A DNA stretch of 64,000 bases from positions 186,001-250,000 of the forward strand of contig NZ_JACHXD010000002.1 of the NCBI RefSeq assembly GCF_014191875.1. Reading direction: 5' to 3'. Numbering within the stretch: position 1 is the stretch's first letter; every line of letters starts with the position of its first letter. The DNA is from Pseudoduganella violacea. GTDB lineage: Bacteria; Pseudomonadota; Gammaproteobacteria; Burkholderiales; Burkholderiaceae_D. Positions 35,767 to 45,988 of this stretch are shown in pieces. The translations under genes and the position numbers were made by a program. The notes under the pieces are model-generated. The model was not told where the DNA came from and made no database searches. It saw nothing but the letters and a program-made list of their open reading frames with translations.

Positions 35767-37038
35767 TCAGAGGCTGTCGAGTTCTTCCGAATCCTGTTCC
35801 TGGCTTGCCCCCAGCAGGAGCTGGGCCGCTTCAGCAGGTAAAGCTTCCACCGACTTCAGCTTGCGCGCCATCTGCCGGCTGCGCACTTCGGCCGATTCGA
35901 TATTGCGGGCGGCGCGTTCCAGCGTGCTCCTGGTGGCGGCCAGCACGTCGCCGAACTTGGCGAACTCCGTCTTCACCGCGCCCAGCACCTGCCACACCTC
36001 CGACGAGCGCTTCTCCAGCGCCAGCGTGCGGAAGCCCATCTGCAGGCTGTTCAGCAGCGCGGTCAAGGTCGAGGGACCGGCAATGCTGATGCGGTGCTGC
36101 CTTTGCAGCTCGTCCGCCAGACCGGGACGGCGCATGACTTCCGCATACAGGCCTTCGGTCGGCAGGAAGAGGATGGCGAAATCGGTGGTGGCCGGCGGTG
36201 CCAGGTATTTCTCGGCGATGGTGCGCGCCTCGTTGCGCACCGCCCGCTCCAGTTCGCGCCCGGCCACGGCCACGCCGTCGGCGTCGGCCCGTTCTGCCGC
36301 TTCCAACAGCCTTTCGTACTGCTCTTTCGGGAATTTGGCGTCGATCGGCATCCACACCGGCGCTCCGCCTTCCTGCTGGCCCGGCAGTTTGAGCGCGAAC
36401 TCCACGCGCGCATTGCTGCCGATGACCGTTTCCACATTCTTGGCATACTGCTCCGGCGTCAGCACCTGTTCCAGCAGCATTTCCAGCTGTACCTCGCCCC
36501 AGGTGCCGCGCGTCTTCACATTGGTCAGCACGCGTTTCAAATCGCCCACGCCGAGCGCCAATTGCTGCATCTCGCCCAGGCCCTGGTGCACGCGCTCCAG
36601 CCGCTCCGACACCTGGCGGAACGATTCGCTCAGACGCGTTTCCAACGTCGCATGCAGCTTCTCGTCCACCGTCTTGCGCATTTCTTCCAGCCGCGCGCCG
36701 TTATCGGTTTGCAGCTCGCGCATCTTGTTCTCCAGCGTCAGCCGCACTTCCAGCAGACGGCGCGCATTCGATTCCGTCAGCGCCTCGATCTGGCGCCGCA
36801 TGCCATCGAGCTGCTGCACCGTGGCGGCATGGGCCTGGGTCAGCGTGCTGCCCATCTCCTGGCGCTGGGCCTGGGCCGTGGCCTGCAATTGCAGGCGCAC
36901 TTCGCGCTCGACGCGGTCCAGGCGCTCGGCCAGGTCGGCGTCCACGCCGCCGCTGCGCCCGCGCAGCAGCAGCACGATCTGCAGGCCGATAATCAGGGCG
37001 CAGGCGGCCAGCAGGAGCCAGAGCAGGGTCGCCTCCAT
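35767..37038 (-). CDS. rmuC: DNA recombination protein RmuC
   Basis: RmuC family proteins have a nuclease-like fold and limit rearrangements at inverted repeats. The start at ATG 37038 ([20 protein letters not shown]) gives 423 residues. The N-terminal membrane segment covers about 4-24, a long coiled coil about 30-170, and the RmuC core about 175-380 ([57 protein letters not shown]). Its ATG overlaps the haemoglobin stop by one base, so the two are cotranscribed. Confidence 0.93.
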   Translation of the reverse strand: MEATLLWLLLAACALIIGLQIVLLLRGRSGGVDADLAERLDRVEREVRLQLQATAQAQRQEMGSTLTQAHAATVQQLDGMRRQIEALTESNARRLLEVRLTLENKMRELQTDNGARLEEMRKTVDEKLHATLETRLSESFRQVSERLERVHQGLGEMQQLALGVGDLKRVLTNVKTRGTWGEVQLEMLLEQVLTPEQYAKNVETVIGSNARVEFALKLPGQQEGGAPVWMPIDAKFPKEQYERLLEAAERADADGVAVAGRELERAVRNEARTIAEKYLAPPATTDFAILFLPTEGLYAEVMRRPGLADELQRQHRISIAGPSTLTALLNSLQMGFRTLALEKRSSEVWQVLGAVKTEFAKFGDVLAATRSTLERAARNIESAEVRSRQMARKLKSVEALPAEAAQLLLGASQEQDSEELDSL

Positions 37039-37439
37039 CAGCCGGCCTTGTTCCGCATCCAGTCGGCGGTCTGGAAGAAGGAATTCATCAGCCGCACGCG
37101 CAAATCGTCCGCGATGCCGACGTCTTCCATGGCCCAGGCCATGCAGCGCAGCCACTGGTCACGCTCATCGCTGGCGATGGCGAACGGCAGGTGGCGCGCG
37201 CGCAGGCGCGGATGGCCGAAGCGTTCCACGAACATATCGGGACCGCCCATCCAGCCACTGAGAAACCAGAACAGCTTGTCGCGCGAACCTTCGGTGGAAG
37301 GCGGGTGCATGGTGCGGATGCCGGCAAATTCCGGTTCCAGCTCCATCAAATCGTAAAAACGGTCGACCATCTCGCGCAGCTTGCTTTCGCCGCCGATCAC
37401 GTCGTACAAAGTAGGGGATGCGGTTTCATTCTGATTCAT
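37038..37439 (-). CDS. Group II truncated haemoglobin
   Basis: The 133-residue product matches the group II trHb family, which binds O2 or NO. It starts with TLYDVIGGESKLREMVDRFYDLM and has GWMGGPDMFVERFGHPRLRARHLPF, which contains the likely proximal His, and WAMEDVGIADDLRVRLMNSFF. A perfect FNR box lies 33-46 bases before its ATG. That suggests oxygen control, although the spacing leaves little room for a leader. It overlaps rmuC by one base. Confidence 0.92.
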   Translation of the reverse strand: MNQNETASPTLYDVIGGESKLREMVDRFYDLMELEPEFAGIRTMHPPSTEGSRDKLFWFLSGWMGGPDMFVERFGHPRLRARHLPFAIASDERDQWLRCMAWAMEDVGIADDLRVRLMNSFFQTADWMRNKAG

Positions 37440-37471
37440 AGTGCAATGATAGCGCAGGCAGTGAAAGCATA

Positions 37472-37485
37472 TTGATCTGGATCAA
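37472..37485. promoter_or_regulatory. Perfect FNR/Anr box (TTGATCTGGATCAA)
   Basis: This is a full TTGAT-N4-ATCAA match between the divergent haemoglobin gene (start 37439) and response-regulator gene (start 37572). For haemoglobin, a TATCAT element (37451-37446 on the minus strand) could be a -10. The class II position (-41.5) would then put the transcript start at about 37437, that is, almost leaderless. For the plus strand, TTTAAT (37499-37504) gives a centre near -32. Which gene it controls is open. Confidence 0.68.
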
Positions 37486-37571
37486 TCATCGATTGGATTT
37501 TAATCAAATCCGCCGCATTCCCCGGCATCATGCAGATTCAACCATTTTTCGAGGCGTATGCCGGGTAAGCC

Positions 37572-38579
37572 ATGAAACTGTCCGTCTACTCTCACCCGTC
37601 GACCATCGTGCTGGTCGACGACAGCCCGACCTTCCTGCGCAGCTTGGGCTACCACCTTGGGTCGCAGCCCTGCCGCAGCTTCAGCGACACCACCGAAGCC
37701 CTGGTCTGGCTGCATGCCAGCCCGCGCCGTACCGGCCTGCCGCTGCGCGTCAGCTTCGACATGCATGGCCAGCAAGCGGACCAGCGCAATATCGCGATCG
37801 ACGTGGAGCGCATCCACCGCATCGCCAGCCAGCAGCAGCGCTTCGCCATTCCGTCCGTGCTGGTGGTCGATTATTCCATGCCGCAGATGAGCGGCATCGA
37901 TTTCTTCAAGGCCGTGCAGCATCTGCCCTGCAAGAAGATCCTGTTTACCGGCACCGGCGACGAGAAGATCGCCGTCGACGCCTTCAACCGCGGCCTGATC
38001 GACCGCTACATCCGCAAGAATGACCGCAGCGCGCTGGACCTGCTGGAACGCGAAATCCACGTCCTGCAGCAAGCCTTCTTCCTGGACCGCTCGGAAACCC
38101 TGCGCGATATGCTGGCCTTGCACGACTACGGCTTCCTGCGCTGCCCGCAGCTGGCGGCCGTGGTGCGCGAACTGTACGAGATGCGCGGCTTTGTCGAACA
38201 CTATGTCTTCCCCAAGCCGGCCGGCATCATGTTCTGCGAGCGCAACGGCAAGGCCACGCTGATGATTATCGAAACGGCCGACAGCCTGCAAGCCCAGTAC
38301 GAAATGGCGCGCGACAGCGGCGCCCCGGTCTCGCTGCTACAAGCCCTGCAGGACAAGCGCATCGTGCCCTTTTTCAGCCAGATCCCGGGCAACGACGGCA
38401 TGTACTCGGCCGAGGTGGGCGAGCGCTGGCACCGTTACTGCAACGCGCCGCAGATTTGCCGCGGCGCCGAAACCTATTACTGGGCGTTGTTCGACGTGCC
38501 GCCCCACCTGCTGGACAGTCCCGTCTTCGCTTTCGAGCGGCATGGCAAGGATGCCGCGCCGCAGCCCAGCATGGCGTGA
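37572..38579 (+). CDS. Response regulator with split receiver domain and unknown C-terminal part
   Basis: The 335-residue product has receiver-domain residues Asp16/Asp17 (VLVDDS), phosphoacceptor Asp100 (VVDYSMPQMSG), Thr126 (LFTGTGDE) and Lys149. Asp17 to Asp100 is 83 residues, about 40 more than normal, so a segment at about 46-90 is inserted before the phosphorylation site. Residues 160-335 show no DNA-binding, GGDEF, HD-GYP or kinase motif. They include a Cys/Tyr/His-containing region (FRCPQLAAVV-like and WHRYCNAPQICRGAETYYW). Similar LqsR/JqsR-type quorum-sensing regulators of the same size exist in Legionella and Janthinobacterium; this match is tentative. No kinase gene is adjacent. 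Confidence 0.75.
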   Translation: MKLSVYSHPSTIVLVDDSPTFLRSLGYHLGSQPCRSFSDTTEALVWLHASPRRTGLPLRVSFDMHGQQADQRNIAIDVERIHRIASQQQRFAIPSVLVVDYSMPQMSGIDFFKAVQHLPCKKILFTGTGDEKIAVDAFNRGLIDRYIRKNDRSALDLLEREIHVLQQAFFLDRSETLRDMLALHDYGFLRCPQLAAVVRELYEMRGFVEHYVFPKPAGIMFCERNGKATLMIIETADSLQAQYEMARDSGAPVSLLQALQDKRIVPFFSQIPGNDGMYSAEVGERWHRYCNAPQICRGAETYYWALFDVPPHLLDSPVFAFERHGKDAAPQPSMA

Positions 38580-38597
38580 AGCGTTCCGCCGCCGCGC

Positions 38598-41132
38598 TTA
38601 CGCTTCGCGCAGGGTTTGCAGCGGCGGCTTGCTCAGCACCGAACGCAGCCCCAGCCAGCCGCCGATGATGGCGCACAGCGCGCCCGCCGCGAGACCGGCC
38701 GCCCACACCGTCGGCGAGAAGGACCAGGCGAATTTGAACTGGTAGGTCGCCAGCGCCCAGCCCAGGGCCGCCGCGCCGCTGGCCGCCAACAGGCCGGACA
38801 AGCCGCCCACCAGAGTGAATTCGATCAGCTGCGCCTGCGCCAGCTGCTTGCGCGTGGCGCCCAGGGCGCGCAGCAGGCCCGCTTCGCGCGTGCGCTCGTC
38901 CTGCGATCCCATCAGCGCCGCGTACAGCACCAGCACGCCCGAGGCCAGCGTGAAGACGAACAGGAATTCCACCGCCACGATGACCTGGTCCAGCACCGTC
39001 TGGATTTCGCGCAGCACGCCGCCGATATCGATGATGGTCAGGTTGGGGAATTCGCGCGCCAGCGTATTGCCCAGGGCAAGCGCCTGCTTCGGCAGGTGGA
39101 AGGAAGTGATCCAGGTCTGCGGCGTCTCGGCCATCGCGGCAGGATTGATGATGACGAAGAAGTTCACGCGCATCGAACCCCATTCCAGCTTGCGCAAGCT
39201 GGTGATCTTTGCATCGACGAAGGAACCGGCGATGTCGAAGCGCATGGTGTCGCCCAGCTTGAGCTTGAGCGTCTTGGCCAGCTCCTTTTCCACCGAAGCT
39301 TCGGCCGGCGCGCCGGCGCGGTCGGCGTACCACTGGCCGGAGGATATCTCATTGCCCTGCGGGATATCGGCCATCGTCGACAGATTGAATTCGCGGTCGG
39401 CCAGATTGCGCGCGCGCTCCTCCTCGTAGGTCTCCTGGGTGATGGCCTTGTCGTTCACCGCCACCAGGCGGCCCCGTACCATCGGATACATGGGTGCGCG
39501 CTGCACGCCGGCCTGGGCCAGCTTGGCGGCAATCGCGTCCTTCTGGTCCGGCTGGATATTGATGATGAAGCGGTTCGGCGCATCCGGCGGCAAGGTATTG
39601 CGCCAGGCCGTCATCAGGTCGCCGCGCACCACAGTCAGCAGCAGCAAGGCCATCAGGCCGAGCGACAGTGCGACGATCTGCACCACGGTGGCACCGGGAC
39701 GGCGCTGCAGCGAGGTGATGGCGAAGCGCCAGCTCTGGGTATCGACCACGCCGCGCAAGGGCTTGAGCGCCTTCAGTCCCAGCCAGCCGACCAGGGCAAA
39801 GACGGCGAAGGCGCCGAGGAAGCCCAGGCCCGTGTAGGCAGCCAATTGCAGATCGCCCGCCTGCCACAACAGCAGCACAAAGAAACTGGCCAGACCCAGG
39901 CCATACGTCGCCAGCGCCATGGGACGCGGCGGCGCCTGTTCGCGCCGGATCACGCGGTTATGCGGCACATTGCGCAGTTGCAGGATGGGCGGTAGGGCGA
40001 AGCCGGCCAGCAGCAGCATGCCGGTCGCCACGCCATGCAGCAGCGGCGTGACGGTCGGCGGCGGCAGGTCGGCCGTCACCAGCTTGCCCAGCATCTCCAG
40101 CAGCAGGAAGTGGCTGGCGAAACCGAGCAAGGCGCCGAGCAGGCTGCCCGCCAGGCCGACCATCAGGAATTCGGTCAGGTAAATGCCCGTCACCTGGTTT
40201 TGCGTCAGGCCCAGGCAGCGCAGCATGGCGCAGGAATCCAGGTGGCGCGTCATGAAGCGGCGCGCCGCCATCGCCACGGCCACCGCCGCCAGCATGGCCG
40301 ACAACAGCCCCACCAGCGACAGGAAGCGGTCGGCCCGCTCCAGCGTGGCGCGCATCTCGCCACGTCCTTCGGCCAGCGTTTCGATCGACACGCCCTTCAG
40401 CTTTTCATCCTTGATCTTGGCCTTGAGCCAGTCGCCATAGCCATCCACCGCAGCCATCTGGCGCGTGGACGGCGCCGCCAGCAGCAGGCGGTAGCCGATG
40501 CGCGCGCCCGGCTGCTCCAGACCGGTGGCGGCCAGGTCGGCCAGCGGCAGCATCACGCGCGGCGCGAAGTTGATGAAGCCGCCGCCGCGGTCCGGTTCGG
40601 AGGCGATCAGCCGGGCCACGGTAAAGCTCTTGTCGCCCAGGCGCAGCGTGCCGCCCACCTCTACCTGCAAGCCGGCCAGGATATTCGGATCGATCCACAC
40701 CGTGCCCGGCGCCGGGATGCCTTCCGCAAAGGCGCCGATGCTTTCATGCGCCTGCGCCGCCTGCGCCGTCACCTTCAGCCGGCCGCGCAGCGGATAGCCG
40801 GGACTGACCGCCTTCAGCGCCACCAGCAGCGACTGGGTGGCGTCGCCCTCGCCCGCCTGGGCCATGCTGGGGAAAGCCACCGTTTCGGCCAGCAGCAGGC
40901 CGCGCTGGCGCGCTTCGGCGCGCCAGGCCTCGGGAATGGGCTTATCGGAAAACACCAGCAGGTCCGCGCCCAGCAACTGGTGCGCGTCGCGGTTCAACGC
41001 CGTGCGCAGACGGTCGATGAAGAAGCCGGTGGCCGACAGCGCGGCCACCGCAACGATCAACGCCAGCAGCAGAAAGCGCAACTGGCCGGCGCGCCAGTCG
41101 CGCGCCGTCATTCTCAGGGCTTGCAGGAACAT
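38598..41132 (-). CDS. FtsX/MacB-type ABC transporter permease, YbbP-like (844 aa)
   Basis: The product has about ten membrane segments arranged as two FtsX-type domains around large periplasmic parts. It begins LRMTARDWRAGQLRFLLLAL, resembles the E. coli YbbP type, and ends with the second FtsX domain (EFLFVFTLASGVLVLYAALM, then LIEFTLVGGLSGLLAASGAA). In E. coli ybbP is paired with the ATPase gene ybbA, which is absent here. The substrate is unknown. It lies 19 bases from the response-regulator stop (convergent) and 50 bases after the adenine deaminase gene. Confidence 0.88.
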   Translation of the reverse strand: MFLQALRMTARDWRAGQLRFLLLALIVAVAALSATGFFIDRLRTALNRDAHQLLGADLLVFSDKPIPEAWRAEARQRGLLLAETVAFPSMAQAGEGDATQSLLVALKAVSPGYPLRGRLKVTAQAAQAHESIGAFAEGIPAPGTVWIDPNILAGLQVEVGGTLRLGDKSFTVARLIASEPDRGGGFINFAPRVMLPLADLAATGLEQPGARIGYRLLLAAPSTRQMAAVDGYGDWLKAKIKDEKLKGVSIETLAEGRGEMRATLERADRFLSLVGLLSAMLAAVAVAMAARRFMTRHLDSCAMLRCLGLTQNQVTGIYLTEFLMVGLAGSLLGALLGFASHFLLLEMLGKLVTADLPPPTVTPLLHGVATGMLLLAGFALPPILQLRNVPHNRVIRREQAPPRPMALATYGLGLASFFVLLLWQAGDLQLAAYTGLGFLGAFAVFALVGWLGLKALKPLRGVVDTQSWRFAITSLQRRPGATVVQIVALSLGLMALLLLTVVRGDLMTAWRNTLPPDAPNRFIINIQPDQKDAIAAKLAQAGVQRAPMYPMVRGRLVAVNDKAITQETYEEERARNLADREFNLSTMADIPQGNEISSGQWYADRAGAPAEASVEKELAKTLKLKLGDTMRFDIAGSFVDAKITSLRKLEWGSMRVNFFVIINPAAMAETPQTWITSFHLPKQALALGNTLAREFPNLTIIDIGGVLREIQTVLDQVIVAVEFLFVFTLASGVLVLYAALMGSQDERTREAGLLRALGATRKQLAQAQLIEFTLVGGLSGLLAASGAAALGWALATYQFKFAWSFSPTVWAAGLAAGALCAIIGGWLGLRSVLSKPPLQTLREA

Positions 41133-41181
41133 GTATCTCCTTGCAGGACAGGCGGCGCGGGCCGTCCGCCGTCGACTTCGA

Positions 41182-42318
<1,137 letters not shown>

Positions 42319-42443
42319 TTACTGTGGCAGAAATGCGTGCAAAACCACACACAAAAGCCATGAAATATTTCAAAAAATATTTAATATTCCCTTTTTAAAT
42401 CAATTATTTAGAATGCGCTATTAACGATATTGCGACATATGTT

Positions 42444-42472
42444 TTGACTTCCTGGGGCAACGGAGCAATAAT
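42444..42472 (+). promoter_or_regulatory. Sigma70-type promoter candidate for the prkA operon
   Basis: TTGACT, 17 bases, AATAAT matches TTGACA-N17-TATAAT in ten of twelve positions with ideal spacing, inside the AT-rich stretch. The transcript would start near 42479 and give a leader of about 235 bases before prkA. Confidence 0.5.
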
Positions 42473-42546
42473 AAATTTCATAGACGTAAGATGCGTTACG
42501 GCGAACACACAAACATCCGGCACCACGCTGCCGCACCAACAAGAAG

Positions 42547-42592
42547 GCCAGCTCCAAGGTATGGGCAATCCATACTGGCACAGGAAGCTGGC
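42547..42592 (+). other. Two-stage hairpin in the prkA leader
   Basis: The outer stem pairs GCCAGCT (42547-42553) with AGCTGGC (42586-42592). The inner stem pairs GTATGG (42559-42564) with CCATAC (42570-42575) around the loop GCAAT. It lies downstream of the promoter candidate and 121 bases before prkA, so it would be part of the 5' untranslated RNA. Confidence 0.5.
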
Positions 42593-42713
42593 AGCATATA
42601 AAACAAGAAGAATCAGGAGAACCAGCACATACCAGAATCAGGCCAGCAGCTCCCTTTTTTCATGACTGCCGACCGCGTGACAAGCTAGCAGGTTTACATT
42701 AAAGGACATTCAA

Positions 42714-44636
42714 ATGACCATTTTTGACAACTACGCAGCACGGTACGAGCGCACCAGGGAAGAGGAAATGTCGCTTTCCGAATATCTGGCCCTATGCAAG
42801 AAAGACCGGCTGACCTACGCTTCGGCGGCCGAACGCATGCTGGCCGCCATCGGCGAGCCGACCCTGGTCGATACGCGCAACGACACCCGCCTGTCGCGCA
42901 TCTTCGCCAACAAGGTCATCAAGATTTATCCCGCCTTCCGCGAGTTCTACGGCATGGAGGAAGTGATCGAACAGGTCGTTTCCTATTTCCGCCACGCCGC
43001 GCAAGGCCTGGAAGAACGCAAGCAAATCCTCTATCTGCTGGGCCCGGTCGGCGGCGGCAAGTCCTCGATCGCGGAAAAGCTCAAGTCCCTGATGGAGCAA
43101 GTGCCTTTCTACTGCCTGAAAGGTTCGCCGGTCAACGAATCGCCGCTGGGCCTGTTCAGCGAGCAGGAAGACGGCACCATCCTGGAAGAGGACTACGGCA
43201 TCCCGCGCCGCTATCTGCGCAATATCCCCAGCCCCTGGGCCGTCAAGCGCCTGCATGAATTCAACGGCGACATCAACCAGTTCCGCGTGGTCAAGCGCTA
43301 TCCCTCGGTGCTGAAGCAGGTCGCCATTTCGAAAACCGAGCCGGGCGACGAGAACAACCAGGACATTTCCTCGCTGGTGGGCAAGGTCGACATCCGCAAG
43401 CTGGAAGACTATGCCCAGGACGATCCCGACGCCTACAGCTATTCCGGCGGCCTGTGCCTGGCCAACCAGGGCTTGATGGAATTCGTCGAGATGTTCAAGG
43501 CGCCGATCAAGGTGCTGCACCCGCTGCTGACGGCCACCCAGGAAGGCAATTACAAGGGCACGGAAGGCTTCGGCGCCATCCCCTTCGACGGCATCATCCT
43601 GGCCCACTCGAATGAATCGGAATGGAAGAGCTTCAAGAACAACCGCAATAACGAAGCCTTCCTCGACCGGATTTACATCGTCAAGGTGCCGTACTGCCTG
43701 CGCGTGACGGACGAGATCAAGATTTACGACAAGCTCATGGCCAACTCCTCGCTGGACAAGGCGCCCTGCGCGCCCGGCACCCTGCGCATGATGGCCCAGT
43801 TCGCCATCTTGTCGCGCCTGAAGGAGCCGGAAAATTCGAGCGTGTTCAGCAAGATGCTGGTCTACGATGGCGAGAACCTCAAGGACACCGACCCGAAAGC
43901 CAAGTCGCTGCACGAGTATGTCGACTACGCCGGCGTGGACGAGGGCATGAACGGCCTGTCGACCCGCTTCGCCTTCAAGATCCTGTCCAAGGTCTTCAAC
44001 TTCGATTCGACCGAGGTGGCGGCCAATCCGGTGCACCTGCTGTATGTGCTGGAGCAGCAGGTCGAACGCGAGCAGTTCCCGCCCGAGACCGAGCAGAAAT
44101 ACTTCTCCTATATAAAAGAGCACCTGGCGCAGCGCTATGTCGAATTCATCGGCAAGGAAATCCAGACCGCCTATCTGGAAAGCTATTCCGAATACGGCCA
44201 GAACATCTTCGACCGCTATGTGACCTTTGCCGACTTCTGGATCCAGGACCAGGAATACCGCGATCCCGACACCGGCGAAAGCTTCGACCGCGAAGCGCTC
44301 AACAACGAGCTGGAAAAAATCGAGAAGCCGGCCGGGATTTCCAATCCCAAGGACTTCCGCAACGAGATCGTCAACTTCGGCCTGCGCGCACGGGCCAATA
44401 ACGGCGGCAAGAATCCGGCCTGGACCAGCTACGAAAAATTCCGCACCGTGATCGAGAAGAAAATGTTCTCGAACACCGAGGAATTGCTGCCGGTGATTTC
44501 CTTCAACGCCAAGGCCAGCGCCGAGGACGCCAACAAGCACGCCGATTTCGTCGCGCGCATGGTGGAAAAGGGCTATACGGCCAAGCAGGTCCGCCTGCTG
44601 TGCGAATGGTATCTGCGCGTGAGGAAGTCATCCTAA
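42714..44636 (+). CDS. prkA: PrkA-type serine protein kinase (AAA domain)
   Basis: The 640-residue product has the AAA-type domain with the P-loop GPVGGGKSS (about 110-118, Lys116) and the PrkA C-terminal kinase-like domain (YVEFIGKEIQTAYLESYSEY region and the FNAKASAEDANKHADFVARM stretch). In E. coli the homologue YeaG acts in stress adaptation. It is followed by yeaH and spoVR, the conserved three-gene stress module. Confidence 0.96.
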   Translation: MTIFDNYAARYERTREEEMSLSEYLALCKKDRLTYASAAERMLAAIGEPTLVDTRNDTRLSRIFANKVIKIYPAFREFYGMEEVIEQVVSYFRHAAQGLEERKQILYLLGPVGGGKSSIAEKLKSLMEQVPFYCLKGSPVNESPLGLFSEQEDGTILEEDYGIPRRYLRNIPSPWAVKRLHEFNGDINQFRVVKRYPSVLKQVAISKTEPGDENNQDISSLVGKVDIRKLEDYAQDDPDAYSYSGGLCLANQGLMEFVEMFKAPIKVLHPLLTATQEGNYKGTEGFGAIPFDGIILAHSNESEWKSFKNNRNNEAFLDRIYIVKVPYCLRVTDEIKIYDKLMANSSLDKAPCAPGTLRMMAQFAILSRLKEPENSSVFSKMLVYDGENLKDTDPKAKSLHEYVDYAGVDEGMNGLSTRFAFKILSKVFNFDSTEVAANPVHLLYVLEQQVEREQFPPETEQKYFSYIKEHLAQRYVEFIGKEIQTAYLESYSEYGQNIFDRYVTFADFWIQDQEYRDPDTGESFDREALNNELEKIEKPAGISNPKDFRNEIVNFGLRARANNGGKNPAWTSYEKFRTVIEKKMFSNTEELLPVISFNAKASAEDANKHADFVARMVEKGYTAKQVRLLCEWYLRVRKSS

Positions 44637-44717
44637 GCCGACGGTGCGATAATACGTGGCGGGAGCTGCCTGGCTCCCGCCGCCCGCCGGTCCCAATGCA
44701 GCAGCAGGAGGCATGTT

Positions 44718-45986
44718 TTGACCTACCTCATCGATCGTCGCTTGCAAGGCAAGAACAAGTCCGCCGTCAACCGCGAACGCTTCTTGCGCCGTTACAAAGG
44801 CCAGATCAAGGATGCCGTGGGCCGCGCCATCAAGGGCCGCTCGATCACGGATATTGAGAATGGCGAGAAAGTCTCGATTCCCGTCAAGGACGTGAACGAG
44901 CCCACCTTCGGCCATGCCCATGGCGGCGTGTGGGAAGTGATCAACCCCGGCAACCAGGAATACCAGAAAGGCGACCAGATCACCCGCCCCAAAGGCGGCG
45001 GCGGTGCCGGGCGCGGCCGCGCCGGCAATAGCGACCAGCTCACCGAAGACGATTTCATCTTCGAACTGTCGCGCGAAGAATTCATGAATTATTTCTTCGA
45101 GGACTTGGAGCTGCCGCATATGGTGAAGACCCAGCTCACCGCGACCACCGAGTTCAAGCAGCAGCGCGCCGGGTACACGGTGTCGGGCACGCCGTCCAAT
45201 ATCCATGTGCTGCGTTCCCTGCGCGGCGCCCTCGGGCGGCGCATCGCCGTCGGCGGCAATTCGCGCAAGCGCCTGATCGAGGCCGAACGCGAGCTCGAGG
45301 AATTGCTGCTGGCCGGCGCGCCGCTGGAAGATCCCGACGTGGTCGAGCTGAAAAAGCTGATCCACCACCTGCACACGCGGCTGCTGGCCATCCCCTTCAT
45401 CGACCCGTTCGACCTGCGCTACAGCAACCGGATCAAGGTGCCCAAGCCCATGACCCAGGCCGTGATGTTCTGCATCATGGACGTCTCCGGTTCGATGGAC
45501 GAGCAGCGCAAGGATACGGCCAAGCGCTTCTTCATCCTGCTTTACCTCTTCCTCAAGCGCGTCTACGACAAGATCGAGGTGGTCTTCATCCGCCACCATA
45601 CGGCCGCTTCCGAAGTCAGCGAAGATGAATTCTTCCACTCGCGCGAGTCGGGCGGCACCGTGGTCTCCTCGGCCCTGCACCTGCTCAACAAGATCATCGA
45701 CGAGCGTTTCGCGCCGGGCCAGTGGAACAGCTATGTGGCCCAGGCCTCGGACGGCGACAACTGGGACAACGATTCCGTGCTGTGCCGCCAGCTGCTCATC
45801 AATACCATCATGCCCAAGGTGCAGTACTACACCTATGTCGAGATCACCGACGGGCCGCCGCAGAATCTGTGGGAACAGTACGCCCAGGTGCCGGACCACC
45901 ATCCGAACTTTGCCATGCAAAAAATCGTCACGCCGGCCGATATCTATCCGGTGTTCCGCGAACTGTTCAAGAAGCAGCCGAAATAA
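44718..45986 (+). CDS. yeaH: YeaH/YhbH family protein (DUF444)
   Basis: The 422-residue product starts at TTG 44718, with a strong AGGAGG site 6 bases before it. An ATG at 44713 is out of frame. The N-terminus TYLIDRRLQGKNKSAVNRERFLRR lines up with E. coli YeaH. A Gly/Arg-rich spot (about 92-105) precedes a von Willebrand A-like domain with VMFCIMDVSGSMDEQRKD (a MIDAS-type DxSxS). It lies between prkA and spoVR and probably works with them; its biochemical function is unknown. Confidence 0.95.
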   Translation: MTYLIDRRLQGKNKSAVNRERFLRRYKGQIKDAVGRAIKGRSITDIENGEKVSIPVKDVNEPTFGHAHGGVWEVINPGNQEYQKGDQITRPKGGGGAGRGRAGNSDQLTEDDFIFELSREEFMNYFFEDLELPHMVKTQLTATTEFKQQRAGYTVSGTPSNIHVLRSLRGALGRRIAVGGNSRKRLIEAERELEELLLAGAPLEDPDVVELKKLIHHLHTRLLAIPFIDPFDLRYSNRIKVPKPMTQAVMFCIMDVSGSMDEQRKDTAKRFFILLYLFLKRVYDKIEVVFIRHHTAASEVSEDEFFHSRESGGTVVSSALHLLNKIIDERFAPGQWNSYVAQASDGDNWDNDSVLCRQLLINTIMPKVQYYTYVEITDGPPQNLWEQYAQVPDHHPNFAMQKIVTPADIYPVFRELFKKQPK

Positions 45987-45988
45987 TC

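Noticed and set aside
42576-42593. TGGCAC...TGGCA as a sigma54 site before prkA
   Set aside because: The spacing between GG and GC is wrong for an RpoN promoter.
42444-42665. 73-codon frame in the AT-rich prkA leader
   Set aside because: No good ribosome binding site, composition unlike other proteins here, and it overlaps the promoter candidate and hairpin.
42792-44540. 582-codon minus-strand frame opposite prkA
   Set aside because: Shadow of prkA; no domain features and no ribosome binding site.
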